The notes beneath the pieces were generated by a model that saw only the letters and a program-made list of their open reading frames with translations, ran no database searches and was not told the DNA's origin. This document shows, one piece after another, positions 1-4,774 of a DNA stretch of 6,210 nt. The translations under genes were made by a program, and so were the position numbers. The stretch is from NCBI GenBank assembly GCA_030671095.1, contig DAOVAK010000179.1, positions 1 to 6,210 of the forward strand. Reading direction: 5' to 3'. Numbering within the stretch: the first letter of the stretch is position 1; each line of letters begins with the position of its first letter. This DNA is from Deltaproteobacteria bacterium. GTDB lineage: Bacteria > Desulfobacterota > DSM-4660 > Desulfatiglandales > HGW-15.

Positions 1-51
1 TCTCAAAGTCTCAAAGATCAGACCACCGGCAAGGAGCAAAATAGATATCAC
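1..51 (-). CDS. Possible 5' end of a hydrophobic protein (partial, doubtful)
   Basis: A minus-strand frame is open from position 105 to the window edge. From a GTG at 49-51 it would encode 17 residues containing the hydrophobic run VISILLLAGGLIF, which resembles a membrane segment. There is no recognisable Shine-Dalgarno sequence before the GTG and no ATG in the open stretch, and the frame is too short to test by codon use. It lies in the same direction as the upstream gene cluster, 94 nt past the rubredoxin stop. It could be the start of a membrane protein that continues outside the window, or chance. No function is assigned. Confidence 0.2.
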   Translation of the reverse strand, partial: MISILLLAGGLIFETLR

Positions 52-103
52 CTTGAGGAGATTGGCATTGCCGGAGAATCGAGTATCCGACCAAAACTTG
101 GTG

Positions 104-133
104 GTTCAAAAGATTGTGCCAACACTTTTGAAC
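104..133 (-). repeat. 9-bp perfect inverted repeat after rubredoxin
   Basis: GTTCAAAAG at 104-112 is matched exactly by CTTTTGAAC at 125-133 across a 12-nt loop. The loop has a further small TTG/CAA pairing. It starts 12 nt past the rubredoxin stop. In the minus-strand transcript it would fold as an AU-rich hairpin. A second, shorter inverted repeat (ACCAA/TTGGT, 90-102) follows directly. Neither is followed by a clear U-run, so this is not a textbook Rho-independent terminator. It may be a 3'-end stabilising or processing hairpin, a weak terminator, or a regulator site for the next gene. Confidence 0.55.
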
Positions 134-145
134 GTTACTAACCAA

Positions 146-355
146 CTAGGAAGCCTCTGCGGCCACCGACCCGGGACCAGCCAGAGGCCTGAACATCTTC
201 TTGCTTGCCCCACAGATGGGGCATTTCCAGTCATCTGGAAGGTCCTCAAACTGTGTGCCCTTCGGGATTTTGCCCTTCCTGTCCCCTTTGTCAGGATTGT
301 AAATATAGCCGCAGTTCAATGTTTGACACTGCCACATCTCTTCGGGCTTCGCCAT
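146..355 (-). CDS. Rubredoxin, C-x4-C (type II-like)
   Basis: A 69-residue small cytoplasmic iron protein with one Fe(Cys)4 centre, a one-electron carrier that in anaerobes reduces rubrerythrin and superoxide reductase. The second knuckle is canonical, C45-P-I-C48-G. The [10 protein letters not shown] segment (16-25) and the DLPDDWKCP run are typical of the family. The first knuckle is unusual: C10 and C15 are separated by four residues (QTLN) rather than two. This spacing is known from the second rubredoxin of Desulfovibrio desulfuricans. The C-terminus extends about 15 residues beyond the core with an Ala/Gly/Pro-rich tail. The ATG at 355 is preceded by GGAGATG at good spacing. The gene is last in the eight-gene cluster, 62 nt after ferritin. 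Family assignment is firm. The electron partner is inferred from context. Confidence 0.95.
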   Translation of the reverse strand: MAKPEEMWQCQTLNCGYIYNPDKGDRKGKIPKGTQFEDLPDDWKCPICGASKKMFRPLAGPGSVAAEAS

Positions 356-417
356 TTCATCTCCATTCTCAGTCTTAGACTAAACGCAATTTCTGACATA
401 GCAAGTTACGGCTTCTC

Positions 418-936
418 TCAATCTTCTGAACCCTCGGCGGGTGGCGTAAATGTGCGCTGACCCAGCTCCCTATCAAGCATGAAGAGGCCACCGTGCGCCT
501 CACCGACCAGCTTGATTTTCTGAATGACTTCATTGGCGCTGTCCTCCTCCTCCACTTGCTCTGTAACGAACCACTGGAGAAAGATATTTGTGGCATGATC
601 ATGCTCCGCCAATGCCAGCTCTACCAGGTCGTTGATCAGACCCGTCACCTTTTGCTCATGCTCTAACACGGCTTCAAAGGTTGCAAGGGGGGAATCCCAC
701 TCTGTCGGGGGACCATCTATCGGCTTCAGCACCACGCGCCCTCCCCGCTCATTAATGAAATCATAAAATTTCATGCCGTGCATATCCTCTTCCTGGGCCT
801 GTACCCGCATCCAGTTGGCAAATCCGCCCAAGGATAGGTCCTGAAAATATGCGGCCATGGACAGGTACAGGTAGGAAGAATAGAGTTCTGCATTGACTTG
901 CCCGTTCAGGGCTTCCTGCATTCGTTCACTAAGCAT
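418..936 (-). CDS. ftnA: Bacterial non-haem ferritin (FtnA type)
   Basis: A 172-residue iron-storage ferritin that forms 24-subunit cages, oxidises Fe(II) at a dinuclear centre and stores ferric mineral in the cytoplasm. The ferroxidase residues stand at the same numbers as in E. coli FtnA: E17, E50, H53, E94 and Q127, with E130 as a third-site candidate. Length is normal for the family. No haem-binding methionine of the bacterioferritin type is evident, and the long helices and Q127 favour ferritin over bacterioferritin. It starts only 5 nt after the desulfoferrodoxin stop, and its Shine-Dalgarno lies in the last codons of that gene, so the two are probably translationally coupled. In this cluster its likely job is to keep Fe(II) away from peroxide and so limit Fenton chemistry. 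Confidence 0.95.
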   Translation of the reverse strand: MLSERMQEALNGQVNAELYSSYLYLSMAAYFQDLSLGGFANWMRVQAQEEDMHGMKFYDFINERGGRVVLKPIDGPPTEWDSPLATFEAVLEHEQKVTGLINDLVELALAEHDHATNIFLQWFVTEQVEEEDSANEVIQKIKLVGEAHGGLFMLDRELGQRTFTPPAEGSED

Positions 937-941
937 CGCTA

Positions 942-1316
942 TTATCCCTTCCAGAGTCCATGAAGGTTGCAGTATTCACGGGCGGTTACCCCTTTAGCCT
1001 TGATGTCAAATACCGCCTCGGGTGCATCTCCAGGCTTCAAGAATTCCCGGTAGGCCTTCCCGTCCACAATGACCTCAACCCATTCGATGTAGTGCTTTTC
1101 CTCCATGGGATGGGGCACACTACCCACTTTCACCTTTACGCCTTCTGCTCCCTCTTCTACCACAGGAACATGTTTTTCCTTGGCGGCATCCACGGTGTTT
1201 TCCACAAAAAGCTTCATGGGTTCACCGCAGCACACAAGCTCACCTTCGCCTCCATGAATGACTTCAACAATGTTTCCACATTTTTCGCACTTATAAATCT
1301 GTAGTCTCTCTGCCAT
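942..1316 (-). CDS. dfx: Desulfoferrodoxin (2Fe superoxide reductase)
   Basis: A 124-residue two-domain superoxide reductase. It reduces superoxide to hydrogen peroxide in the cytoplasm using electrons from rubredoxin, without producing oxygen. The N-terminal desulforedoxin-like domain (about 1-36) has the complete Fe(Cys)4 set: C10, C13, C29 and C30. The C-terminal catalytic domain has the square-pyramidal Fe site ligands H49, H69, H75, H119 and C116, plus E47 and K48 of the EKHVP motif, all at the numbers seen in Desulfovibrio proteins. The family name (also called rbo) is therefore secure. The ATG at 1316 follows AAAGGAGGA. It lies 74 nt after tpx and is nearly joined to ferritin. Its peroxide product could be cleared by rubrerythrin and Tpx from the same cluster. 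Confidence 0.97.
   Translation of the reverse strand: MAERLQIYKCEKCGNIVEVIHGGEGELVCCGEPMKLFVENTVDAAKEKHVPVVEEGAEGVKVKVGSVPHPMEEKHYIEWVEVIVDGKAYREFLKPGDAPEAVFDIKAKGVTAREYCNLHGLWKG
945..952 (-). promoter_or_regulatory. Ferritin ribosome binding site inside the desulfoferrodoxin 3' end
   Basis: GGAAGGGA on the minus strand ends 8 nt before the ferritin ATG. It lies entirely within the last sense codons of desulfoferrodoxin, just ahead of its TAA stop at 942-944. Ribosomes finishing the upstream gene would sit on this site, which suggests coupled translation of superoxide reductase and ferritin. Confidence 0.6.
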
Positions 1317-1351
1317 TTTTAATCCTCCTTTTCTTTTTATACGTAATAAAG

Positions 1352-1370
1352 GCGGTCATGAATCGACCAC
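1352..1370 (-). repeat. Hairpin in the tpx-dfx gap
   Basis: In the minus-strand transcript GUGGUC and GACCGC can pair (6 bp, one G-U) around a 7-nt loop. This is the only clear structure in the 74-nt gap. A short U-rich stretch (CTTTATT) follows, but there is no continuous U-run, so at best it would attenuate transcription or mark an RNA-processing point between peroxidase and superoxide reductase messages. Confidence 0.35.
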
Positions 1371-1390
1371 GTCTCCGCTGCACGTTTGAC

Positions 1391-1906
1391 CTAAACCAAT
1401 TTGTTCACCGCATCCAGGACCGATCCGTAGTCAGGCTCCTCTGTCAACTCCTTGACAAGCTGAACATACTGAATGATCCCTTCTCGGTCCACCACAAAAA
1501 CGGCCCTCGCGAGCAGCCGCAATTCCTTGATCAAAACCCCATAAGCCTTTCCGAAACCGGCTTCTCGATGATCAGAAAGGGTTTTGACTTTCTCCACACC
1601 GGCTGCACCGCACCACCGCTTCTGAGCAAAAGGCAGGTCCATGCTGATGGTGAGAATGACCACATCATCACCCAACTTTCCTGCCTCCTCATTAAATCTT
1701 CTGGTCTCCATATCACACACCGGGGTGTCAAGAGAAGGGACAGAAGAAACAATGCAGACTTTTCCACGAAATGAGGAAAGCTTCACCGGGGAAAGATCAT
1801 TGTCAAGAACCTCAAATTCCGGAGCCACATCTCCTGCTTTTCGTTCCTCCCCAACCAGGGTCAGGGAATTCCCCATCATCGTTATCACGTCCGGTCGCTC
1901 TTCCAT
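1391..1906 (-). CDS. tpx: Thiol peroxidase (atypical 2-Cys peroxiredoxin)
   Basis: A 171-residue peroxiredoxin of the Tpx subfamily that reduces hydrogen peroxide and alkyl hydroperoxides, normally recycled by thioredoxin. The diagnostic PSLDTPVCD motif (57-65) carries the peroxidatic C64 with T61. The resolving cysteine is C99 in KRWCGAAG, and the conserved active-site arginine is R134 (LLARAVFVVD). The GNSLTLVG start region is typical. No signal peptide is seen, so it should act in the cytoplasm. The ATG at 1906 follows GGGAGGA, a good site, although Met10 and Met11 are possible internal starts. An extra cysteine, C51, is present. It lies 60 nt downstream of perR and 74 nt upstream of the superoxide reductase, which fits a peroxide regulon. 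Confidence 0.96.
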   Translation of the reverse strand: MEERPDVITMMGNSLTLVGEERKAGDVAPEFEVLDNDLSPVKLSSFRGKVCIVSSVPSLDTPVCDMETRRFNEEAGKLGDDVVILTISMDLPFAQKRWCGAAGVEKVKTLSDHREAGFGKAYGVLIKELRLLARAVFVVDREGIIQYVQLVKELTEEPDYGSVLDAVNKLV

Positions 1907-1966
1907 TTTGCTATCCTCCCACTTCTATCTCAAAGACGTCTGCAACTTCAAGGGGTTGGCACTGAT

Positions 1967-2449
1967 CTATTCGCCCATCTCTTTCATCTTTTCCGCAAGG
2001 GAAGATTTCCCCTCTTTCATGCAGGTGGGGCACAACCCGAAGAACTCCAAGCTATGCCCGGCTATTCTATACTCGGTGGCTTTAACCAGTGACTTTGCCA
2101 GATCATCTAAGGTGTGATCAGGCTGATCAACAGGGACATCATCGATTCTCCCGCAATTCATACAGGTGATGTGATAATGGTCGTTGGTGTTACTATCGAA
2201 ACGCATCTGAGAATATCCGGGATCAATCTTCCTAATATGACCCGTCTTTGATAGCACGTCCAGGTTTCGATAGACAGTCCCCATACTGATGCGGGGGATT
2301 CTCTTCCTGACCCTCTCATACACTTCATCGGCTGTTGGATGGGAATGGACCTTCTTGACTTCCTCCAGAATGATCTGCCGCTGGTTGGTCATTCTGTATT
2401 TCTGGTTGGATGCCAAAAAATCCTCCTTTTGCCTATCTTGATTAAGCAC
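1967..2449 (-). CDS. perR: PerR-type peroxide-sensing repressor (Fur family)
   Basis: A Fur-family repressor, 160 residues from the GTG at 2449. The residue set points to PerR rather than Fur or Zur. Numbered from that GTG, the regulatory metal ligands are H37, D85, H91, H93 and D104, the same numbers as Bacillus subtilis PerR. The structural zinc site is C96xxC99 and C140xxC143. In PerR, Fe(II)-bound His37/His91 are oxidised by peroxide, which releases DNA. The winged-helix recognition region includes ISMGTVYRNLDVL (54-66). It lies between the exported peroxiredoxin and Tpx, so it probably controls its own cluster. The real start is probably the TTG at 2414-2416 (149 residues), because the strong AAAGGAGGA precedes it; the GTG has no comparable site. 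Confidence 0.93.
   Translation of the reverse strand: MLNQDRQKEDFLASNQKYRMTNQRQIILEEVKKVHSHPTADEVYERVRKRIPRISMGTVYRNLDVLSKTGHIRKIDPGYSQMRFDSNTNDHYHITCMNCGRIDDVPVDQPDHTLDDLAKSLVKATEYRIAGHSLEFFGLCPTCMKEGKSSLAEKMKEMGE
2422..2429 (-). promoter_or_regulatory. Ribosome binding site that favours the TTG start of perR
   Basis: The minus-strand sequence AAGGAGGA sits about 5 nt before TTG-GCA-TCC, which is codon 12 of the longer GTG-started frame. The upstream GTG is preceded only by an A/T-rich GAAGATAGCC stretch. A TTG start fits the spacing and gives an N-terminus beginning shortly before the conserved MTNQRQ region. Confidence 0.65.
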
Positions 2450-2457
2450 CGAAAAGG

Positions 2458-3060
2458 CTATCTTCCCAGCTTTTGAAGCTCTTCTACAAGGACCTCCAGG
2501 CGAGGCCTTAAATTGATATCGTGCACGTCAATATATCGAATGATCCCTCTCTTATCGATGACAAAGACCGCCCTCTCTGTTACACCATCGGAGCGCAGTA
2601 CCCCGTACTTTTTTGCTACAGCCCCATGGGGCCAGAAATCCGATAACACAGGAAACCATAACTTTCCCATTTGCTGGGTCCATGCATACAGGGTTGGGAT
2701 ATTATCCACCGTTATTCCGAGAAGTGTGGCATCATTTTTCTCAAAAAAGTCTTTTGCAATATTATATCCAGGCCACTGATCGGAACAGACAGGCGTCCAG
2801 GCTGCAGGGACAAAAGAAAGCACCACATGCTTATTGCCTCGATATTGGCTGAGGGAAATCTGGCCTCCAGAAACTGCAGGAAGCGTGAAATCAGGAGCAG
2901 GACCGCCCACCTTCACCTTCAAATGACTATCGGTCGGCTTAAGCTGCCCTGGATTGTAGATATTTTCCTTGTATGCTTCGGAGCGGCCCAAAACATTTGA
3001 GGTTGATACCTGGAATGTAATCAGACCAATGACCCCGAGGAAAAAGAAAACCTTTTTCAT
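2458..3060 (-). CDS. Exported one-cysteine peroxiredoxin (AhpC/TSA family)
   Basis: A 200-residue thiol peroxidase. It begins with Lys-Lys and a hydrophobic stretch (about 4-16) resembling a Sec signal peptide or membrane anchor; no lipobox is seen, so a periplasmic or membrane-attached location is inferred. The peroxiredoxin domain spans about 50-198: GGPAPDFTLP (52-61), active site PAAWTPVC (85-92) with T89 and peroxidatic C92, and R163 (TERAVFVID). C92 is the only cysteine in the protein, so there is no internal resolving Cys and an external thiol must recycle it. The ATG overlaps the stop of the thioredoxin-like gene by 4 nt (ATGA) and follows GGAGGAGC, which makes that CPYC protein the obvious candidate reductant. 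The BCP/AhpE branch is closest by motif; the exact subfamily is not certain. Confidence 0.9.
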   Translation of the reverse strand: MKKVFFFLGVIGLITFQVSTSNVLGRSEAYKENIYNPGQLKPTDSHLKVKVGGPAPDFTLPAVSGGQISLSQYRGNKHVVLSFVPAAWTPVCSDQWPGYNIAKDFFEKNDATLLGITVDNIPTLYAWTQQMGKLWFPVLSDFWPHGAVAKKYGVLRSDGVTERAVFVIDKRGIIRYIDVHDINLRPRLEVLVEELQKLGR

Positions 3061-3659
3061 TTTGCTCCTCCTGCCTCCAGACCGGACAGTTGAGTCATCT
3101 GCTTCAAAAATTGTTTCGGCTCCTCAATGCCACCAAGCTTGGAATAGATGACCTTATGGGATCCATCGTCATTGATTCTGATAGCGATGAAATAAGGCGT
3201 CCTTGTTTCCCCGAAGCACTTGTGGAGAGAAAAATCCTCATCTGGCAGAAGGGGAAACGGCACTTTGTATTTGTCCCTGAAAACCTCCACCTCAAAAGCA
3301 GAATTTCCAGCCCCAATTCCGACGAGCTTCATTTTTCCCCTCAATGCCTCGTTGTTCTCAATGGCCTTGTACAGTTCGTTGATCTTCGGTGCCTCTCTCT
3401 GGCAGTAAGGGCAATACATACTGAAGATCTCTATGATTACCACTTTGGCTTTAACCTGGGGTATCTGGAAAGCGCCTTTGCCGGTTACGCCTAGATAACG
3501 TTGGTCATCAGGATTATCGGGGACCCTTAGGTTGGCATCAGGGAGCTGAGCGCCCTCAACGGGCGGGGCGCTGGCGGCAATGGCCGAAGCGCTGAATAGG
3601 AACAAAGAAAGAGTGATGAGTGTAAAAGAGAAGTATATGTGTCTTGACAGCTTCCTCAT
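3057..3659 (-). CDS. Exported TlpA-like thioredoxin-fold protein (CPYC)
   Basis: A 200-residue thiol-disulfide protein with a clear signal peptide: RKLSRH, then a hydrophobic core about 9-27, with a likely cleavage near SASAIAA (23-29). The thioredoxin fold (about 55-195) has the redox motif C83-P-Y-C86 after the IIEIFSMY strand, and the cis-proline P155 in TRTPYF. A third cysteine, C148, lies close before the cis-Pro loop. The order and length match TlpA/ResA-type periplasmic proteins. The gene starts at an ATG preceded by AAGGAAGGA, 60 nt after rubrerythrin, and overlaps the peroxiredoxin gene by 4 nt. The likely role is delivering electrons to that single-cysteine peroxiredoxin. A cytochrome-maturation role is the family alternative, but no ccm or ccs genes are present here. 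No membrane electron donor (DsbD/CcdA) is in the window. Confidence 0.88.
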   Translation of the reverse strand: MRKLSRHIYFSFTLITLSLFLFSASAIAASAPPVEGAQLPDANLRVPDNPDDQRYLGVTGKGAFQIPQVKAKVVIIEIFSMYCPYCQREAPKINELYKAIENNEALRGKMKLVGIGAGNSAFEVEVFRDKYKVPFPLLPDEDFSLHKCFGETRTPYFIAIRINDDGSHKVIYSKLGGIEEPKQFLKQMTQLSGLEAGGAK

Positions 3660-3684
3660 AGCGATCCTTCCTTTACCCGTTCAG

Positions 3685-3710
3685 CTGGCGATCTCTATGC
3701 TCTTGGCCAG
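3685..3710 (-). repeat. Short inverted repeat in the rubrerythrin-TlpA gap
   Basis: CTGGC (3685-3689) and GCCAG (3706-3710) form a 5-bp stem around a 16-nt loop within the 60-nt gap. There is no U-run after it. It may be an RNA processing or stabilising hairpin that separates the abundant first message from the rest, but a chance occurrence is quite possible. Confidence 0.25.
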
Positions 3711-3719
3711 ATTTCCCGC

Positions 3720-4229
3720 TTATTCCACCCTAAAAAAGGCGCTTGCTTTGGCACTGCACACGGGGCATTTGTCTGGGGCTTCATTCTCACAGGTATAGCC
3801 ACAGACAGAGCAGACATAGTAGTCAACTTCCTTTAGGTTATCCAAGTTATCCAGGGCATGCTGGTACAGAGCGGCATGGACTTTCTCAACCTCGTTGGCG
3901 AAGTTGAAGGTCAACTCCGCGGCCTTGAGCTTTTCCTCTTGAGCGTGCCCGATCATTTTAGGATACATTTCTTTGAATTCATGGGTTTCTCCGGCAATGG
4001 CCTCTTTCAGGTTATCTGCGGTACCTTTGACGCCAGCCAAAGTCCGAAGATGGTTATGGGCGTGGACAGTCTCTGCCTCAGCAGCTGCCCTGAAGAGTTT
4101 GGCCACCTGCGGATAGCCCTCTTTGTCCGCCTGCTTGGCGAAAGCGAGGTACTTTCGATTGGCCTGTGATTCCCCTGCAAACGCGGCCAACAAGTCCTTT
4201 TCCGATTGCGTTCCTTTTACATCTGCCAT
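3720..4229 (-). CDS. rbr: Rubrerythrin
   Basis: A 169-residue cytoplasmic peroxidase of anaerobes that reduces hydrogen peroxide to water with electrons from rubredoxin. The N-terminal four-helix domain supplies diiron ligands E20, E53 with H56 (ETVH), E81 with E84 (ETHE), and E115 with H118 (EKVH). The C-terminal rubredoxin-like domain (from about 137) has C140xxC143 and C155xxC158, ending in AFFRVE. It is somewhat shorter than the 191-residue D. vulgaris protein, mostly between the second and third helices. The ATG at 4229 follows an excellent AAGGAGGT. It is the first gene of the cluster after a long leader with a promoter and operator-like dyad, so it is probably the most highly transcribed member. 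The rubredoxin at the other end of the cluster is a plausible donor. Confidence 0.97.
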   Translation of the reverse strand: MADVKGTQSEKDLLAAFAGESQANRKYLAFAKQADKEGYPQVAKLFRAAAEAETVHAHNHLRTLAGVKGTADNLKEAIAGETHEFKEMYPKMIGHAQEEKLKAAELTFNFANEVEKVHAALYQHALDNLDNLKEVDYYVCSVCGYTCENEAPDKCPVCSAKASAFFRVE

Positions 4230-4289
4230 TTCTTACCTCCTTCAGTTTATGTTTCAAGTTTGGTGAGAATTTTCTCGTTTATCTTGTCA

Positions 4290-4306
4290 GGCGTTTTCAA
4301 ATCGCC
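4290..4306 (-). repeat. Leader hairpin near the rubrerythrin start
   Basis: In the minus-strand RNA GGCG and CGCC pair around a 9-nt A/U-rich loop, extendable by one G-U pair. It lies about 60 nt upstream of the rubrerythrin ATG and does not cover the Shine-Dalgarno site. It is the last of a series of potential stems in the leader. Confidence 0.35.
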
Positions 4307-4318
4307 CGAATTTAATTA

Positions 4319-4483
4319 TCAATAGGCAGTCCTAGCCAGAGAATCCTCCACGTAGGGGAGCCCTGCGACGGAATCTCGGCAGGCTTGCCTCTGTGTTTCA
4401 GAAAGATCAGGAGAACCGGGATTGGCGGTCCCTGTTATCCCGCTAGGTTTGTGCGGAATTGAGAAAATCATCGTTGCTGTCAT
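4319..4483 (-). CDS. Possible 54-residue small protein in the leader (doubtful)
   Basis: An ATG at 4481-4483 opens a 54-codon frame that ends with TGA at 4319-4321, spanning the GC-richer part of the rubrerythrin leader. The predicted peptide starts MTATMIFSIPHKPSG and ends VEDSLARTAY. It is hydrophilic, has one cysteine and no transmembrane segment, and matches no family I recognise. No Shine-Dalgarno precedes the ATG (CTTTTCTTTGA). ATG at codon 5 is an alternative start. The same bases form several stems, so the open frame could be a by-product of a structured RNA or of an interspersed repeat. It would lie 89 nt before rubrerythrin on the same transcript. Conservation of codon positions in relatives would settle it. 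Confidence 0.25.
   Translation of the reverse strand: MTATMIFSIPHKPSGITGTANPGSPDLSETQRQACRDSVAGLPYVEDSLARTAY
4324..4390 (-). repeat. Composite stem structure in the rubrerythrin leader
   Basis: In the minus-strand RNA this 67-nt segment folds on paper as a nested stem: AGGCA with UGCCU (4386-4390/4324-4328), AGCC with GGCU (4382-4385/4334-4337), GAGA with UCUC (4374-4377/4339-4342), and an apical CUCC/GGAG stem (4357-4360/4346-4349) around a 7-nt loop. In addition GCTAGG at 4442-4447 can pair with CCTAGC at 4331-4336, competing with the AGCC/GGCU stem and closing a larger domain. I recognise no known riboswitch consensus. A leader regulator, a repeat element, or chance in a GC-rich stretch are all possible. 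Confidence 0.4.
4417..4442 (-). repeat. Leader hairpin with CGGGAT/ATCCCG stem
   Basis: CGGGAT (4417-4422) and ATCCCG (4437-4442) form a perfect 6-bp stem around a 14-nt loop. It abuts the GCTAGG half of the longer inverted repeat, so it could be one arm of a multi-branched RNA domain stretching to 4331. Confidence 0.4.
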
Positions 4484-4520
4484 TCAAAGAAAAGTGGGAA
4501 TTGTTCGTTATCAGGAATGG

Positions 4521-4542
4521 TTACTGATAGCATTATTAGTAA
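4521..4542 (-). promoter_or_regulatory. AT-rich dyad, putative PerR/Fur-family operator
   Basis: A 22-bp imperfect palindrome with outer arms TTACT and AGTAA. Eight of eleven position pairs are complementary, and the inner halves read TGATA and TATTA, resembling the AT-rich half-sites of Fur-family operators. It lies over the proposed -10 and transcription start of the rubrerythrin cluster promoter, the classic position for a repressor that blocks RNA polymerase. Because perR is in the cluster, autoregulation by PerR is the simplest reading. The centre differs from the 7-1-7 PerR box, so another regulator is possible. Confidence 0.45.
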
Positions 4543-4564
4543 TTGCCGGGTCTGCCCTTGTCAA
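4535..4564 (-). promoter_or_regulatory. Putative sigma70 promoter of the rubrerythrin cluster
   Basis: A perfect TTGACA (-35) occupies 4559-4564 on the minus strand. Eighteen bases further is ACTAAT (4535-4540), a moderate -10 match; TACTAA at 17 bp spacing is an alternative. Transcription would start near 4528, giving a leader of about 300 nt before rubrerythrin. No better promoter was seen nearer to the gene. The overlap with the dyad strengthens the case, but the -10 is weak, consistent with a regulated promoter. Confidence 0.5.
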
Positions 4565-4774
4565 GTGCTAAATCGGGATTTTCGTAACATTTTAGCCCTT
4601 TCAAACAGCCTGCAAAAACTCTTGATGGGCTGAGCGGGGTTCTCTGGAGGGGCCAGGGGCTTTTCAAACGCCTAAAGTATTACGAATTTTCTTTCTTTTC
4701 TTCGGGAGACTTGGCCCACCAGCGGAAAAACCTATTGAATTCAGGATATTAGGGGCAAGAAAAAGTTCCAGGAA
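4565..4774. other. Gene-free spacer between cyclase end and cluster promoter
   Basis: No credible coding frame or RNA gene was seen in this 210 bp. It has mixed composition with a pyrimidine-rich run (about 4687-4702) and loosely similar CTTTTCAAAC/CCTTTCAAAC motifs near 4594-4670. No convincing Rho-independent terminator for the cyclase transcript was found: stems such as CAGCC/GGCTG (4606-4632) have long loops and no U-run. Confidence 0.5.

Noticed and set aside
53..460. Plus-strand 135-codon open frame across rubredoxin
   Set aside because: It lies antisense to the clear rubredoxin and the ferritin 3' end, has no domain logic, and its start is in a repeat-bearing gap. It is a shadow frame.
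960..1304. Plus-strand 114-codon frame antisense to desulfoferrodoxin
   Set aside because: The minus strand encodes every ligand of desulfoferrodoxin; the plus frame shows no family features.
1336..1341. TATAAA as a separate -10 for desulfoferrodoxin
   Set aside because: Transcription would start inside the Shine-Dalgarno sequence, and no -35 is seen at proper spacing.
1934..1941. AGACGTCT palindrome in the perR-tpx gap
   Set aside because: An 8-bp palindrome is expected by chance and has no supporting promoter or repeat copies.
1358..2117. Plus-strand frames antisense to tpx and the perR 3' end
   Set aside because: They overlap well-supported genes with intact catalytic motifs, and the translations look like reverse-complement noise.
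4309..4323. Second PerR box (TTGATAATTAAATT on the minus strand)
   Set aside because: Only one half-site matches a Fur-type consensus; the other half is poor, and it lies far inside the proposed leader.
4321..4450. Known riboswitch class (cobalamin, TPP, FMN, SAM, fluoride, c-di-GMP)
   Set aside because: None of the conserved core motifs that I can recall for these classes is present, and the downstream gene is not of a typical regulated class.
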